From Adiantum capillus-veneris (taxonomy: Eukaryota > Streptophyta > Polypodiopsida > Polypodiales > Pteridaceae): 64,000 nt of DNA. Made by a program: the position numbers and the translations under genes. Where the stretch lies: the NCBI GenBank assembly GCA_014529385.2, contig CM043961.1, positions 10,342,478-10,406,477 on the forward strand, written 5' to 3'. This document shows, piece after piece, positions 32,479 through 41,799 of this stretch. Within the stretch, counting starts at the first letter, position 1; each line of letters starts with the position of its first letter. Below the pieces are notes generated by a model, which did not search any database, had not been told where the DNA came from, and saw only the letters and a list, made by a program, of their open reading frames with translations.

Positions 32479-32560
32479 GCCCATGACCGGACTCGAACCG
32501 GTGCCGTTTCCTAGTACATAGAAAGGCTCTATCCAAAGGTAGCAGCTACATTACATGAGC
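32479..32560 (-). tRNA. tRNA-like sequence, anticodon position GTA, with D-loop insertion
   Basis: On the minus strand a 7-bp acceptor forms (GCTCATG with CATGGGC, one G-T pair), the anticodon arm is TTTCT-ATGTACT-AGGAA, and the T-arm is a perfect ACCGG-TTCGAGT-CCGGT. U33 is present, but position 37 is C. The D region has an extra ~9 nt (GCTACCTTT) compared with the related copy at 35,076. GTA would decode Tyr, but organellar tRNA-Tyr normally has a long variable arm, so identity is uncertain and it is probably a pseudogene. Confidence 0.5.
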
Positions 32561-32639
32561 CGAAATAGCATAGCCGACTCTTTTCGTTTTGTTTGGATAA
32601 AGGATATGCTAACTTTAGCAGCTTGGAGTGGCTCGCGCT

Positions 32640-32833
32640 CTCACGTGGGCAGCATTCCTTCCGAGCTGGGTCTCATGGCCGGAATCAACTATCTGCATCT
32701 CAATAACAATTCACTGTCTGGCACAATTCCTCCCACACTGGGGGACTGTAAGTATCTGGTGTGGGTGGATCTCAGCAGTAATGAACTGGAGGGCACCATC
32801 CCTAAGAGCTTGCCAAGCAAGCAGGGAAGATGA
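32640..32833 (+). pseudogene. LRR receptor-type ectodomain fragment
   Basis: The frame reads GSIPSELGLMAGINYLHLNN, then NSLSGTIPPTLGDCKYLVWV, then DLSSNELEGTIPKSL: two and a half plant-type leucine-rich repeats with the LxxLxLxxNxLSGxIPxxLG consensus, as in LRR receptor kinases. The match stops abruptly on both sides, with no signal peptide, transmembrane segment or kinase. It is a nuclear-type gene piece lying between mitochondrial segments. Confidence 0.8.
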
Positions 32834-32983
32834 TAGAAGGGACACCAGCTTGCATTTAGCCTTTTTTAAGCATCTTTAGGCGATCAATGCACAAAGTATG
32901 GCTTGGGATCAGTGCTTACCAGTTCGCCCGGCTTAGCAGAATTCCTTCCAAAGGTACAACCTTAGCGTCTCTACTCGGATATC

Positions 32984-33292
32984 GTGGACCATGCACGTAA
33001 ACGAATTTGTACAGGCAATGAGCGTGGGATACTTGAGGAAGAGCGTAGGATCGAACGCAACACAAGTAAAAAACTTGAAAAAGAGCTACAAGTCGTGCGT
33101 GAACAAAAGGAGAGACTATTTGACAGAATTAAAGCTTTAGAGCGTAGGATAGCAAATGCAAAGGACGACAGCTCCTTTGTTCATGACTTACGCGAAATGC
33201 TTAGTTGCTCTACACCCGATTTGTTAGCCTTACGTCAGCCTTCGAATCGTTGCGAAACGAATAGCGAGAACTGGGGAAAAAAGGAGGCGTAG
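32984..33292 (+). CDS. Coiled-coil ORF of unknown origin (~100 aa)
   Basis: The frame is rich in Glu, Arg, Lys and Leu with heptad-like spacing (EEERRIERNTSKKLEKELQ, EQKERLFDRIKALERRIA), so it should form a coiled coil. I do not recognise a family. The track start is not an assured ATG context, and the frame may be a fragment of a larger gene or of a retroelement gag. It sits in the organelle-derived block. Confidence 0.35.
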   Translation: MDHARKRICTGNERGILEEERRIERNTSKKLEKELQVVREQKERLFDRIKALERRIANAKDDSSFVHDLREMLSCSTPDLLALRQPSNRCETNSENWGKKEA

Positions 33293-33499
33293 AGGATTTA
33301 CACTCAACGGAAGGAGGAAGATGGCCAGAGGCATCGACAAATGAAAGATGGCGCGTTGCGAAACTAAAGTAGCAAACCGAAGACAGACTCTAACGGGTCA
33401 AATCCAAGACCGAACCACGATAAATCGAAGTTTTACCATCCATTACAACGTGAACCACCGATTCCCTGCAAGGCAAAGGATGGAACAAATAAGATATTT

Positions 33500-33610
33500 T
33501 ACCATCGCTGATTTTGTATGCTTTGAGGCCGGAGTGGTCGCTGATTTTGTACGCGTATGCTTTGAGGCTGTATGCGGAGTGGTCACTGATTCTGTACGCT
33601 TTGAGGGCGA
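33500..33610. repeat. Short minisatellite, about three units
   Basis: Units built from GCTGATTTTGTA(C/T)GC, TTTGAGG and GGAGTGGTC recur three times with small indels. Confidence 0.7.
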
Positions 33611-33821
33611 GGGATAAGAGAATAATTAAGTTACTGGCGCTACAATGCCGGTGGTATCGAGGCAACTCCTAATGAGATGATATGTCTGCTTCAGAATAAA
33701 AAGTTATGGATACGACACACGGAGAAAAAAAAAGGCTTAAAACCACTGCTCCAATTTATTTCATGCGTAGAAATCAATTCAAACACCTTTCCTTTGGCAA
33801 AGACACTCTGCTAGGCCAACA

Positions 33822-33985
33822 TTGACACTGAGAGATGAAAGCGGGGAGCGAATGGGATTAGATACCCCTGTCCTAGCTGTAAACGATGGAGACTAATCGC
33901 TGCGCTGCGCGTATCAACCCCTAAGTGCTGTAGCTAACTTAGCGTTAAGTATCCCGCCTGGGGAGTATCGTTCCCCTTAGATCTT
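33822..33985 (+). rRNA. rrn16: Plastid 16S rRNA fragment
   Basis: Contains GACACTGAGAGATGAAAGC, GGGAGCGAATGGGATTAGAT followed by ACCCC, CTGTAAACGATGGA, GTGCTGTAGCTAAC and GTTAAGTATCCCGCCTGGG, the order of chloroplast 16S rRNA around positions 760-890. Internal small deletions and substitutions (for example loss of AGTAG after ACCCCTG) show it is decayed. It is a plastid fragment within mitochondrial DNA, either an old MTPT or joined during nuclear insertion. Confidence 0.75.
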
Positions 33986-34079
33986 TAGGTGCTAGGCTAA
34001 CGTAACCTCTCGGGACCGATGGTAGGCTAGGTGGTCCCTATGCTGGTGGGCAACCAACCCCAAACGCCAAGGCCAAGAT

Positions 34080-34153
34080 TGCGGGGTGGAGTAAATGGCC
34101 AACTCGTCAGGCTCATGACCTGAAGACTGCAGGTTCGAATCCTGCCCCCGCAC
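34080..34153 (+). tRNA. trnfM: Mitochondrial initiator tRNA-fMet (CAT), in nuclear insert
   Basis: A full cloverleaf: acceptor TGCGGGG with CCCCGCA, anticodon arm TCAGG-CTCATGA-CCTGA with CAT at 34,114-34,116, T-arm GCAGG-TTCGAAT-CCTGC. The D-arm is AGTAAATGGCCAACT. Length is 74 nt without CCA. It matches the plant organellar trnfM pattern. Confidence 0.88.
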
Positions 34154-35074
34154 TACATGTTGTCAGCAGTTTTAAAGCAAAAAAAACACCGTTTAAAAGA
34201 AAAGGAAAGCAAGCTGTAAGCAAAGAAAAAGATGCGATAGAGAAAGCAAACAAGCGAAAGCAGAAAAAGATGCGTTTGCTTTAAAAAAAAGCAAAATCGA
34301 AGCAAAGCAATCTTTGCCGGCCAACTGCTTTACTCCGTTCGACATTAGCTTTTTTGCGTGCTAGCTACACTACATAAAAGCATTTATGAAAATGTGTAAA
34401 AACAGATGTTAAAAGAAAAGCATTAATTGCACCATGCTCTTGTTTGGTTTAGGTTTCGTTGCGGGGCTTTCCGTAAGCGGAAGCTGTTTTTTTGTTTCTT
34501 TTGTGCGGGGCATGCTTTTGGAATTGGAGAGGCTCTGAAACCTTGCGGATTTGTATCGAGCACAGTTCAACTTTCTTTATTCACAAAACCAAGTAGGATA
34601 AAATCTCTTACTAAGACTGCGGAGAGCAGCTATGGCGTTAATTCAGTCTTCTTCTTTGGCTAACACGCTGCATAGGCATACAGAATTAGCTTTGCTGGAG
34701 CGCCCGCCCTGAAGCCAAACTATCCCTCAGGGATCCCGGACCAAGCGCAAGTGGGGACTTCTCAACATCGCAAGTCACCTCTTGATGATCTGTCCATTAA
34801 CCACACAAATATTTACATTTGATTATTATAGTTTGACTATTATACGAGAACGCTAGAGAATCTTTGTCTTTAGGCTTTAGCCATCCTTTACGTAACAAAC
34901 CACTAAACTAAGAGGCCAGGTCGTTGATAGCAAGCTGTGTACTTGTCGGCTATCAATCATAAGGTGGAGTGAAATTGGATAGCCAGAGTGTTGTGTTTTT
35001 GGGCACTCAACAAAAAGAGAGGCGCACAGGCGACAAAGTAACAGGGGGCTTGGGGTTGTTGGGCTTCCCCGTTT
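34154..35074. other. Unrecognised spacer in the organelle-derived block
   Basis: Contains an A-rich, AAAGCAAA-type region (34,170-34,310) and GC-balanced spacer, with no gene or tRNA that I can support. Confidence 0.35.
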
Positions 35075-35075
35075 G

Positions 35076-35155
35076 GCTCACGTAGCTTAAGGGATAGAGC
35101 ATTCCTATGTACCAGGAAAGGAAACGGCACCGGTTCAAGTCCGGTCGCTTTCCTG
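35076..35155 (+). tRNA. tRNA-like sequence related to the 32,479-32,560 copy
   Basis: D-arm GTAGCTTAAGGGATAGAGC, anticodon arm TTCCT-ATGTACC-AGGAA with GTA in the anticodon place, then a 4-nt longer variable region and a perfect ACCGG-TTCAAGT-CCGGT T-arm. The 3' half of the acceptor (CGCTTTC) no longer pairs with GCTCACG, so this copy is probably dead. Confidence 0.45.
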
Positions 35156-35359
35156 GATCGGAAAGGTCGCGGTAGTATCTATTATTTCGTTGAGCACTGC
35201 TTTGTTGATCTGAGATTATGCTTAACCCCCGCTCGGCCCCAATCCCGGGACGTAAGATGATTCGCCTTGCCGATGGCCGTTCCGCTTACGGTTATTGGCA
35301 AGAGCTGGTAACTAACCAAGAGATCATCAACGACAAAGATTGACCTTTTTTAACCAAAA

Positions 35360-35643
35360 AACCGAGTTTGATCCTGGCTCAAAATGAACGCTGGCGATAT
35401 GCTTAACACATGCAAGTTGAACGTTGTTTTCTGTTTATAGAACAGTTGAAGACAAAGTGGCAAACGGGTGCGTAACGCGTGGGAATCTACCAAACAGTTT
35501 GGGCCGAATCCCAAAGAAACGAAAGCAAAAAAGCAAGCTTCGATAAAGCTAAAAAGCGCTATTTGATGAGCCTGCGTAGTATTAGGTAGCTGGTTGGGTA
35601 AAGGCTGACCAAGCCGCAGATGCTTAGCTGATCTTTTCGGACC

Positions 35644-35680
<37 letters not shown>

Positions 35681-35683
35681 ATA

Positions 35684-35724
<41 letters not shown>

Positions 35725-36112
35725 CGATCCAGCAATATCGCGTGAGTGAGTGAAAAACGTCGCGTTAGCGAGGAAGGGCAATGCCGCTTGTAAAGCTCTT
35801 TCGTCGAGTGACGATTATGACAAGACTCGAAAAAGAAGCCCCGGCTAATTCCGTGCCAGCAGCCGCGGTAAGACGGGAGGGGCTAGTGTTATTCGGAATG
35901 ACTGGGCGTAAAGGGCACGTAGGCAATGAATCAGGTTGAAAGTTAAAGGCGCCAGCTCAACTGGCGGAATGCTTTCAAAACCAATTCACTTGAGTGGGAT
36001 AGAGGGGAGTGGAATTTCGTGTGGTAGGGATAAAATCCGGAGATATACGAAAGAACGCCGAAGTAGCGAAGGCAGCTTTCTGGGTTTCTACTGACGCTAG
36101 GGTGCGAAAGCT

Positions 36113-36148
<36 letters not shown>

Positions 36149-36268
36149 TGCCGTAAACGATGAGTGTTCGTCCTTGGTCCGCGGATCGGGGGCTCAGCTA
36201 ACGCATTAAACACTCCGCCTGGGGAGTACGGTCGCAAGACTGAAACTCAAAGGAATTGACGGGGGCTT

Positions 36269-36301
<33 letters not shown>

Positions 36302-36408
36302 ACAACGCGCAAAACCTTACCAGCCCTTGACATATGAACACTTGACGTATGAACACTTGACATATGAACAAGTGTGCTTGTCCTTAACGGGATGAAACGA
36401 AAATTCAT

Positions 36409-36447
<39 letters not shown>

Positions 36448-36771
36448 CGTTTTTGGTTAACTCCTATAACGAGCGAAACCCTTGTTTTGTGTTGCTAAGA
36501 CATGCTGCTCTCAAAGGATCAATGCCATTATTTACTTGTCAGCGGGGCGGTACGGGATTGATGACACTTCCTCTGTGCCGATGTTGCACTCACAGGAGAC
36601 TACCTATAGTTCTACTATGGAGGAAGGTGGGGATGACGTCAAGTCCGCATGGCCCTTATGGGCTGGGCTACACACGTGCTACAATGGCAATTACAATAGG
36701 AAGCAGGTTCGTAAGGCGGAGCGAATCCATAAAGATTGCCTCAGTTCGGATTGTTCTCTGCAACTCGAGAA

Positions 36772-36824
<53 letters not shown>

Positions 36825-37040
36825 ACCCAGGCCCCGTACACACCGCCCGTCACACCCTGGGAATTGGTTTCGCCCAAAGCATCGACCAGAGATCACCTAT
36901 TGCTAAAGTGTTTCATGCCAGCGTTGAGTGTGGCCCATTTTGGTATGGGTGGTCTCCTTGGCGCATATCACGGTTGGGTCAGTGACTGGGGTGAAGTCGT
37001 AACATGGTAGTCGTAGGGGAACCTGTGGCTGGAGGGAATC
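35360..37040 (+). rRNA. rrn18: Mitochondrial small-subunit (18S) rRNA, in nuclear insert
   Basis: Starts with GAGTTTGATCCTGGCTCA and includes GTGCCAGCAGCCGCGGTAA, GGATTAGATACCCTGGTAGT, AAACTCAAAGGAATTGACGG, TACACACGTGCTACAATGG and TACACACCGCCCGTCAC, ending near GTAACATGGTAGTCGTAGGG. Phrases such as CTTGACATATGAACA and CCTATAACGAGCGAAACCC are those of plant mitochondrial, not plastid, SSU rRNA. At about 1.68 kb it is complete end to end but shorter than angiosperm rrn18. An extra twofold repeat lies in the V6 region (36,328-36,372). All frames inside it are shadows. Confidence 0.92.
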
Positions 37041-37205
37041 TTAAAGGGAGGCGCTAGCGTCTTTTTATTAACTGTACGTGAGTTGATAAAGTCAATTCGT
37101 TCGGGTAAGCTAACTGTGCGAGGGGGAAGTGTGGGGTTGGTAGCGATTAAATAATCAAAGGCTTGTACTAGCTGTATTTGCATTTTCTCTGGCAGGTGCT
37201 TTTGT

Positions 37206-37367
37206 CGTTAGCACTTTTTTGTTTCTTAATCAAGCGTGTTTGTTTTGTCCGGGCATCCTAGTAAAACGCGGAACACCTGATCCCATTCCGACCTCGATAT
37301 GTGAAAAGCGTTTTCCGCTATATGTACTGAGAATTGTCGGGAGACATAGTTGACAGCCCGGACCCAC
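37206..37367 (+). repeat. Right copy of the 162-bp direct repeat flanking the mitochondrial block
   Basis: Aligns without gaps to 31,886-32,047. I count about 14 differences, 12 of them transitions, 11 of which have C or G on the left and T or A on the right. The repeat starts at CGTTAGCAC and ends at GGACCCAC; similarity stops sharply on both sides. The period between copies is 5,320 bp. Confidence 0.9.
37247..37363 (+). rRNA. rrn5: Mitochondrial 5S rRNA, right copy (in nuclear insert)
   Basis: 117 nt, same closing stem GTCCGGGC/GCCCGGAC, CACCTGATCCCATTCCGACC core, about 205 nt downstream of rrn18. The rrn18-rrn5 order and proximity are typical of plant mitochondria, so this copy is probably in its native context and the left copy is the extra one. 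Confidence 0.88.
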
Positions 37368-37869
37368 TAAAGATGCGAAGAGGAGAAGAGAAAGGAACGC
37401 CATAACGGATAGCAAAAGCTAGGCAATTCTTCGAATTAACTACAGTAATTCGACCACCAAAGCGATGACGTGGCTGTAGTCATTCTAAACAATTGCTAGC
37501 GGCGGATGCTGCAGTCATCTAACCTTTCCTTGCTATCCGAGTGGATGCTTCCACTGGGCGGGGACTGGACCAATGTGATCTCGCCTTGACGTTGGCGGTC
37601 CGGCTTATGGAGAAGAGACCAAGGCCTTCTTTGACCAAGAGTCACACCTTTATGAAAATATTGCATCGGCACTTGTACCCTAGCGTTGACCTTAAATTAG
37701 AGATGAGAAAAATGTATAGTCTAATCTCAATCGAGAGATAGAGCGGCTTGGAAAGGCCGTGCGACTTGAGGAGCATAAGGCAATGGTTATGGCAGCCGCC
37801 AAACTCAAGACCAACGTTGTACTTACCGGCACTTTCCTTTCGGGAGCCTAAGGTCCCTCTCTTCCGGAA
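37368..37869. other. Unrecognised right part of the insert
   Basis: About 500 bp with no recognised gene. One frame near 37,740-37,850 is Ala/Lys/Glu-rich (LGKAVRLEEHKAMVMAAAKL), coiled-coil-like, and could be related in style to the 32,984 frame. Confidence 0.3.
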
Positions 37870-38415
37870 CTTCTTATTGAGTTCCATTGGACTGCAAAGT
37901 GTGACCATGCTTATGAGTTTTTAAGAAAGACCTTAACCAGTGCACCCGTTCTACGAGTACCCGATTGGAGTGTAATTTTCCATGTGCATATTGATGCATT
38001 GAACTTTGCTATTGGGTGTGTTCTAGCTCAACCTGGAGAACATAAATTGGACTACCCCATTAGCTTTACGAGTCGTCAATTGAATGACACTGAGAGGAAC
38101 TACACCACTACAAAGCGGGAAGGTTTAGCTATGGTTTACGCAGTGAAGAAATTTTGCTACTACCTTCTTGTCAACAAGTTTGTTTTCTATGTTGATCATC
38201 AAGCATTGTTGTATCTAGTAAATAAACCTTGTTCCATGGGAAGAATTACACGATGGTTGTTAATTCTTCTTGAGTTTTATTTTATCATTGTGGTGAGACC
38301 CGATAAAAGACATGTCATGGCCGATCATTTGTCTCGCATACCCAATGGTGAAGCCCCTATGGGAATTGATGGAATTGCCTTATACTTTCATGTTCCTAGT
38401 CGAGACCATGCCTGA
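37870..38415 (+). pseudogene. RNase H domain of the outer element
   Basis: Resumes the interrupted pol: EFHWTAKCDHAYEFLRKTL, VHIDALNFAIGCVLAQ, PISFTSRQLNDTERNYTTT, REGLAMVYAVKKFCYYLL, FYVDHQALLYLV and RHVMADHLSRIPNGE. These are the RT-connection and RNase H signatures of Tat/Athila elements (catalytic D in HIDA, E in REGLAM, D in VDHQ and ADHLSR). It ends in a TGA after SRDHA at 38,413. Confidence 0.85.
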
Positions 38416-38490
38416 ATAAAGTGAGAAGATTGTGGACTTTTAAGTTAATGATTTTCTACCCAAAGAGCTTCGTAAGGATATAGCCAAAAA

Positions 38491-39372
38491 TTGTTAAAGG
38501 AACGTAAATCTTATTCTCTAATTGCAGAAACTCTCTACAAGCTAGGGAATGACGATATTCTTAGACGTTGTGCTCATGAGGATGAGTATTTATACATACT
38601 GCAAGAAGCCCACATGAGTATAGCCGGAGGACATTTCTCAAGGGAACTAACTGCGAGAAAGGTGTTGCAATCATGCTATTGGTGGGATACCTTATTCAAA
38701 GATACATCACTTTTTGCAAAAGGATGTGATGAATGCCAACGTTACAAGACCACAAAACGAAAGGATAAGATGCCCTTAGTTCCTATTAAAGTGACTCAAC
38801 CATTTGCAAAGTGGGGTTTAGACTTTGTAGGCCCAATTAGTCCGACAGCTCGTAACAATCAATCTCGATATATTATTGTTTCCATTGACTATGTGACAAA
38901 GTGGGCAGCAGCCAAGGCGACATGCAAGGCTGATGCAAGGTCAACCCCCAAGTTTCTCTTTGAGAACATTATTATAAGATTTGGTTGTCCCTTTGAAATT
39001 GTGAGTGACAATGGTACTCATTTTATAAATGGAGTGATAAAGGAACTCACGACAAACTTCATGATAGCCCATCATAAGTCTACACCTTATTATTTACAAG
39101 AAAATGGCCAAGCTGAGAGCACTAACAAGACTCTAATTTCTATTTTGACCAAAATAGTGGAAGCTCATCGCGCAGATTGGTATTTGAAGCTGACATCAAC
39201 TCTATGGGCTTATCGTACTACTTACAAAGTGGCTATTAATTGTACACCATTCAAAATGGTATATGGCCAAGAAGCAGTTATGTTATGGGAGTTTGTAATT
39301 CCTAGTCTGCGCGTAGCTTCACAAGAAGGTTGGGATGATAACCCTTTAGTTGAGCGTTTATATATCCTTTAG
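38491..39372 (+). pseudogene. Integrase of the outer element (largely open)
   Basis: An open stretch of ~290 codons: HH-CC zinc finger (EAHMSIAGGHFSR ... CDECQRYK), core with LDFVGPI, IVSDNGTHF and ENGQAESTNKTL giving the D-D-E triad, and the GPY-side segment WAYRTTYKVAINCTPF. It stops after VERLYIL (TAG); the C-terminal domain continues in other frames to about 39,670 (KWFDRHLKNKD, KRYYDPLS). The upstream part is separated from RNase H by a stop and a short gap. Confidence 0.85.
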
Positions 39373-39849
39373 AGGTTAGATGAAGAAAGACAATTGGCTG
39401 TGCAAAATGCACGTGGAGAAAGATAGGAGAAAGAAATGGTTTGACCGTCATTTGAAGAACAAAGATATCAAGATTGGGGATAAAGCCCTTACGCATATAG
39501 TACCTAACGAGAAGAAAAAGTTGAAATATGCGGAAAAATGACCATGTAGAGTGCAAAATCACCCCACAAGGCACCATTCATGTGGAAACTCTTGATGGAC
39601 TTGAAATCATTGGATTCCTCAATGGGAGTAAATTTAAAAGATACTATGATCCTTTAAGCCAAGAGGAGCTACGTGCCATCCAAAAAAAAAGGTAGCCAAC
39701 GCACAAGCAGAATTGAAAAAGATACAAGCTCAAGCTGAGGCTAAAGAGCAACAACAACGTATTCGATGACAATGAGAGGCCAACCTTGGAGTTACACATG
39801 CATTTCACGTTGAAACAGGGAATGATTGGTTGGACTCTGACACACCTCT

Positions 39850-40030
39850 ACGATACCCTATTGAGTTAAATAGCGCCTATGGAAAAGTGCTATATAACGC
39901 GTTATTGGACACGGGTGCTAAATATATATGTTGTCATATGGAGTGTGGTGTCAATTAGGGAAGCCATCTCTATCTGAAAGTACCATCCAAGTCAAGGGTA
40001 TCAACAAGAAAAAAAAGTACGATTTTTGGA
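39850..40030 (+). pseudogene. Second retropepsin-like segment, downstream of integrase
   Basis: The frame reads AYGKVLYNALLDTGAKYI, then after a one- or two-base shift SYGVWCQLGKPSLSES and TIQVKGINK. D-T-G-A followed by a QLG...PS....V.GI pattern is the N-terminal half of an aspartic retropepsin, the half missing at 29.6 kb. Its position after integrase is not the normal Ty3/gypsy order. It may be a piece of another element or a rearranged part of this one. Confidence 0.6.
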
Positions 40031-40329
40031 ACCTAACAAACTTCTGTCAGTTATGACAATGGGGTTGTAGCTTGTTGGAACTATGGAAGGCAATATAAAC
40101 CTACGACGCACGTGGATGATAGCGACCAAATGCACTATTGATTGGGGCACTGGGAGTGTCACAACACAAAAACCAACTCGTAAACCTGCCACTCAAGCGA
40201 CAGTCCCTGAGATATTGCCTGCCAAGAAGATACAACAAGAAATAGTGCATGTCTAAGAGGTTGAGCCATCTGTAACTATAGCCCAACCCTCTAGAGCTTC
40301 AACTTCGGTAGTTGAAACAAAAAATGAGA

Positions 40330-40742
40330 CACACAAGACCCATCACAATATAGCTAAGAAAACATACAAATGGGTCCCTAAAACTTCTTTAGCGATCATT
40401 TCTTATGCTAAAAAACAAGAGCCTTGTAAGAGACGCCCCACTAACTCCCAGAAATGTAAGAAAATGTTGCATTGGATTCCTAAACGACTATTGGAAGCCC
40501 AAGGCTACTATGAAGGGAATGATGCAAAACGTAGATTGTGTTGTTACCTGTCACATATAGACCCATGTGAGTCAAATCCTGTAACGATAAAGCTGATTGA
40601 AGATCGTGGGAAGGAAAAGATTACAGAACACTATAAACCTGGTCCGGAGCTAGTTTGGGTACCCAAGCGAGAACGACTTGTATCGCTCACATCAAACATA
40701 GAAAAAATGAATAAAGCTTCTTGCTCTTCATGTAGTTCTTAA
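40330..40742 (+). pseudogene. Extra ORF region with repeated W-[VI]-P-K motifs
   Basis: The same frame carries YKWVPKTSL, LHWIPKRLL and LVWVPKRERL at intervals of about 40 and 60 residues, with Cys/Lys-rich sequence between and a stop after CSSCSS (40,742). I do not recognise the protein. Some Ty3/gypsy elements carry extra ORFs between integrase and the 3' LTR, and this lies in that place. Confidence 0.45.
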
Positions 40743-41799
40743 CAAAAATACCAGCTTCAACACAACCTCCACCTACCATTGTAAATATCCATACAAATAA
40801 GAAAGAATTTGCCCCTCCCGTTGTAAGTTCACCACCTACAACAATATTACAAGTAAAATCATGGGAGAGTACCTTACCACCCTTGCAACTAGATGAAACG
40901 CCTAGGGCGGTAAAAAATTATTGGTCAAAGTCTTCACCCATAACAACTTGAAACAACTGGTTTCAAAGGGTGACGACATCGTTCCAAAAGGTGTGATCTA
41001 CACAAGGAAGGGGGGATTGTTTGCTGACATCCATCATTCACTTACTTCCCACTTAACCTTCCTCCCTGACCTCTCAATCTCCCAATCTTAGGGAATGTAT
41101 ATATATAGCCCAATACTCAAGAAAACAAAAATAAAAAAGTAAAAGAGCAAGAGCCACTAAACAAAAGGCTGGAAACCTACAAGTTCTAATACGAGACCCA
41201 AAAATCATTATAATTACATATTATGCACAAGGACATGACCTTTTGACATGACCCTTATAATATTTGCACACTAACCATCATCTATCTGCGTGTACAGATA
41301 TGGCTAGTACTCTAGAGTAATCCACTCCTACCTTGGGTGAGAGGTACCCTCTTTACTTTTCACAAGTGTTTCACATAGTCTACCCAATGCTTTCTTGTGA
41401 ATGGGATTTGGTGGATACGCTAGAGTGTGAGATGAATTTTGAGGAATTAGAATGACTGATACGTCTCTTGACCATGAATGATCCCTACTTAGTGGAGAGC
41501 ATCTCTCTGATTGCACAAGCCTACCTTTGACCAACATGACTATAGACATCTAGTGACATTCTTAGTAAACATTTGTGCCTCTGATGATGAGGAAGAGTTA
41601 CATGATTACACGGATGGCACGTATGGTCTCACGGATGATGACTTTGTTTTTCTCGACGATGACGAGGATAGGGGTCTAGACCTAGGGCTACCCGCCCATC
41701 TATTCAATATCTTGTTCCCTTGACTTTCTAGGTGGTGCAAATATTTAGGTTAGGGTTCCTTATGTTGTTTGATTGTGTTCAATAAAGGTTGGTGCCTCT
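40743..41799 (+). other. Outer-element 3' region up to the element 2 insertion
   Basis: No supported domain. A 70-codon frame (41,511-41,723) is strongly acidic (DDEEELHDYTDG, FLDDDEDRG) but anonymous. Ends in CCTCT, the target duplication of element 2. Confidence 0.4.

Larger units (their letters stand above)
31886..37869 (+). other. Organelle-derived DNA block inserted in the RT gene of the outer element
   Basis: Between RT residues S-L-Y-K (ending 31,885) and L-L-I-E-F-H-W-T (from about 37,870) lies about 6 kb of non-retroelement DNA. It carries plant mitochondrial rrn18, two rrn5 copies, trnfM, tRNA-like genes, a plastid 16S fragment and a nuclear-type LRR fragment. A 162-bp direct repeat containing rrn5 lies at 31,886-32,047 and 37,206-37,367. 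Base composition is more GC-balanced than the flanking retroelement. The right boundary is uncertain by some tens of bases because 37,368-37,869 is unrecognised. Confidence 0.85.

Noticed and set aside
36420-36985. 118- and 167-codon frames
   Set aside because: They lie inside rrn18 and overlap each other; rRNA conservation explains the sequence. The same applies to the frame at 35,350-35,781.
31886-37869. Horizontal transfer of bacterial rRNA
   Set aside because: rRNA phrases, rrn18-rrn5 linkage and trnfM match plant mitochondria, not a bacterium.
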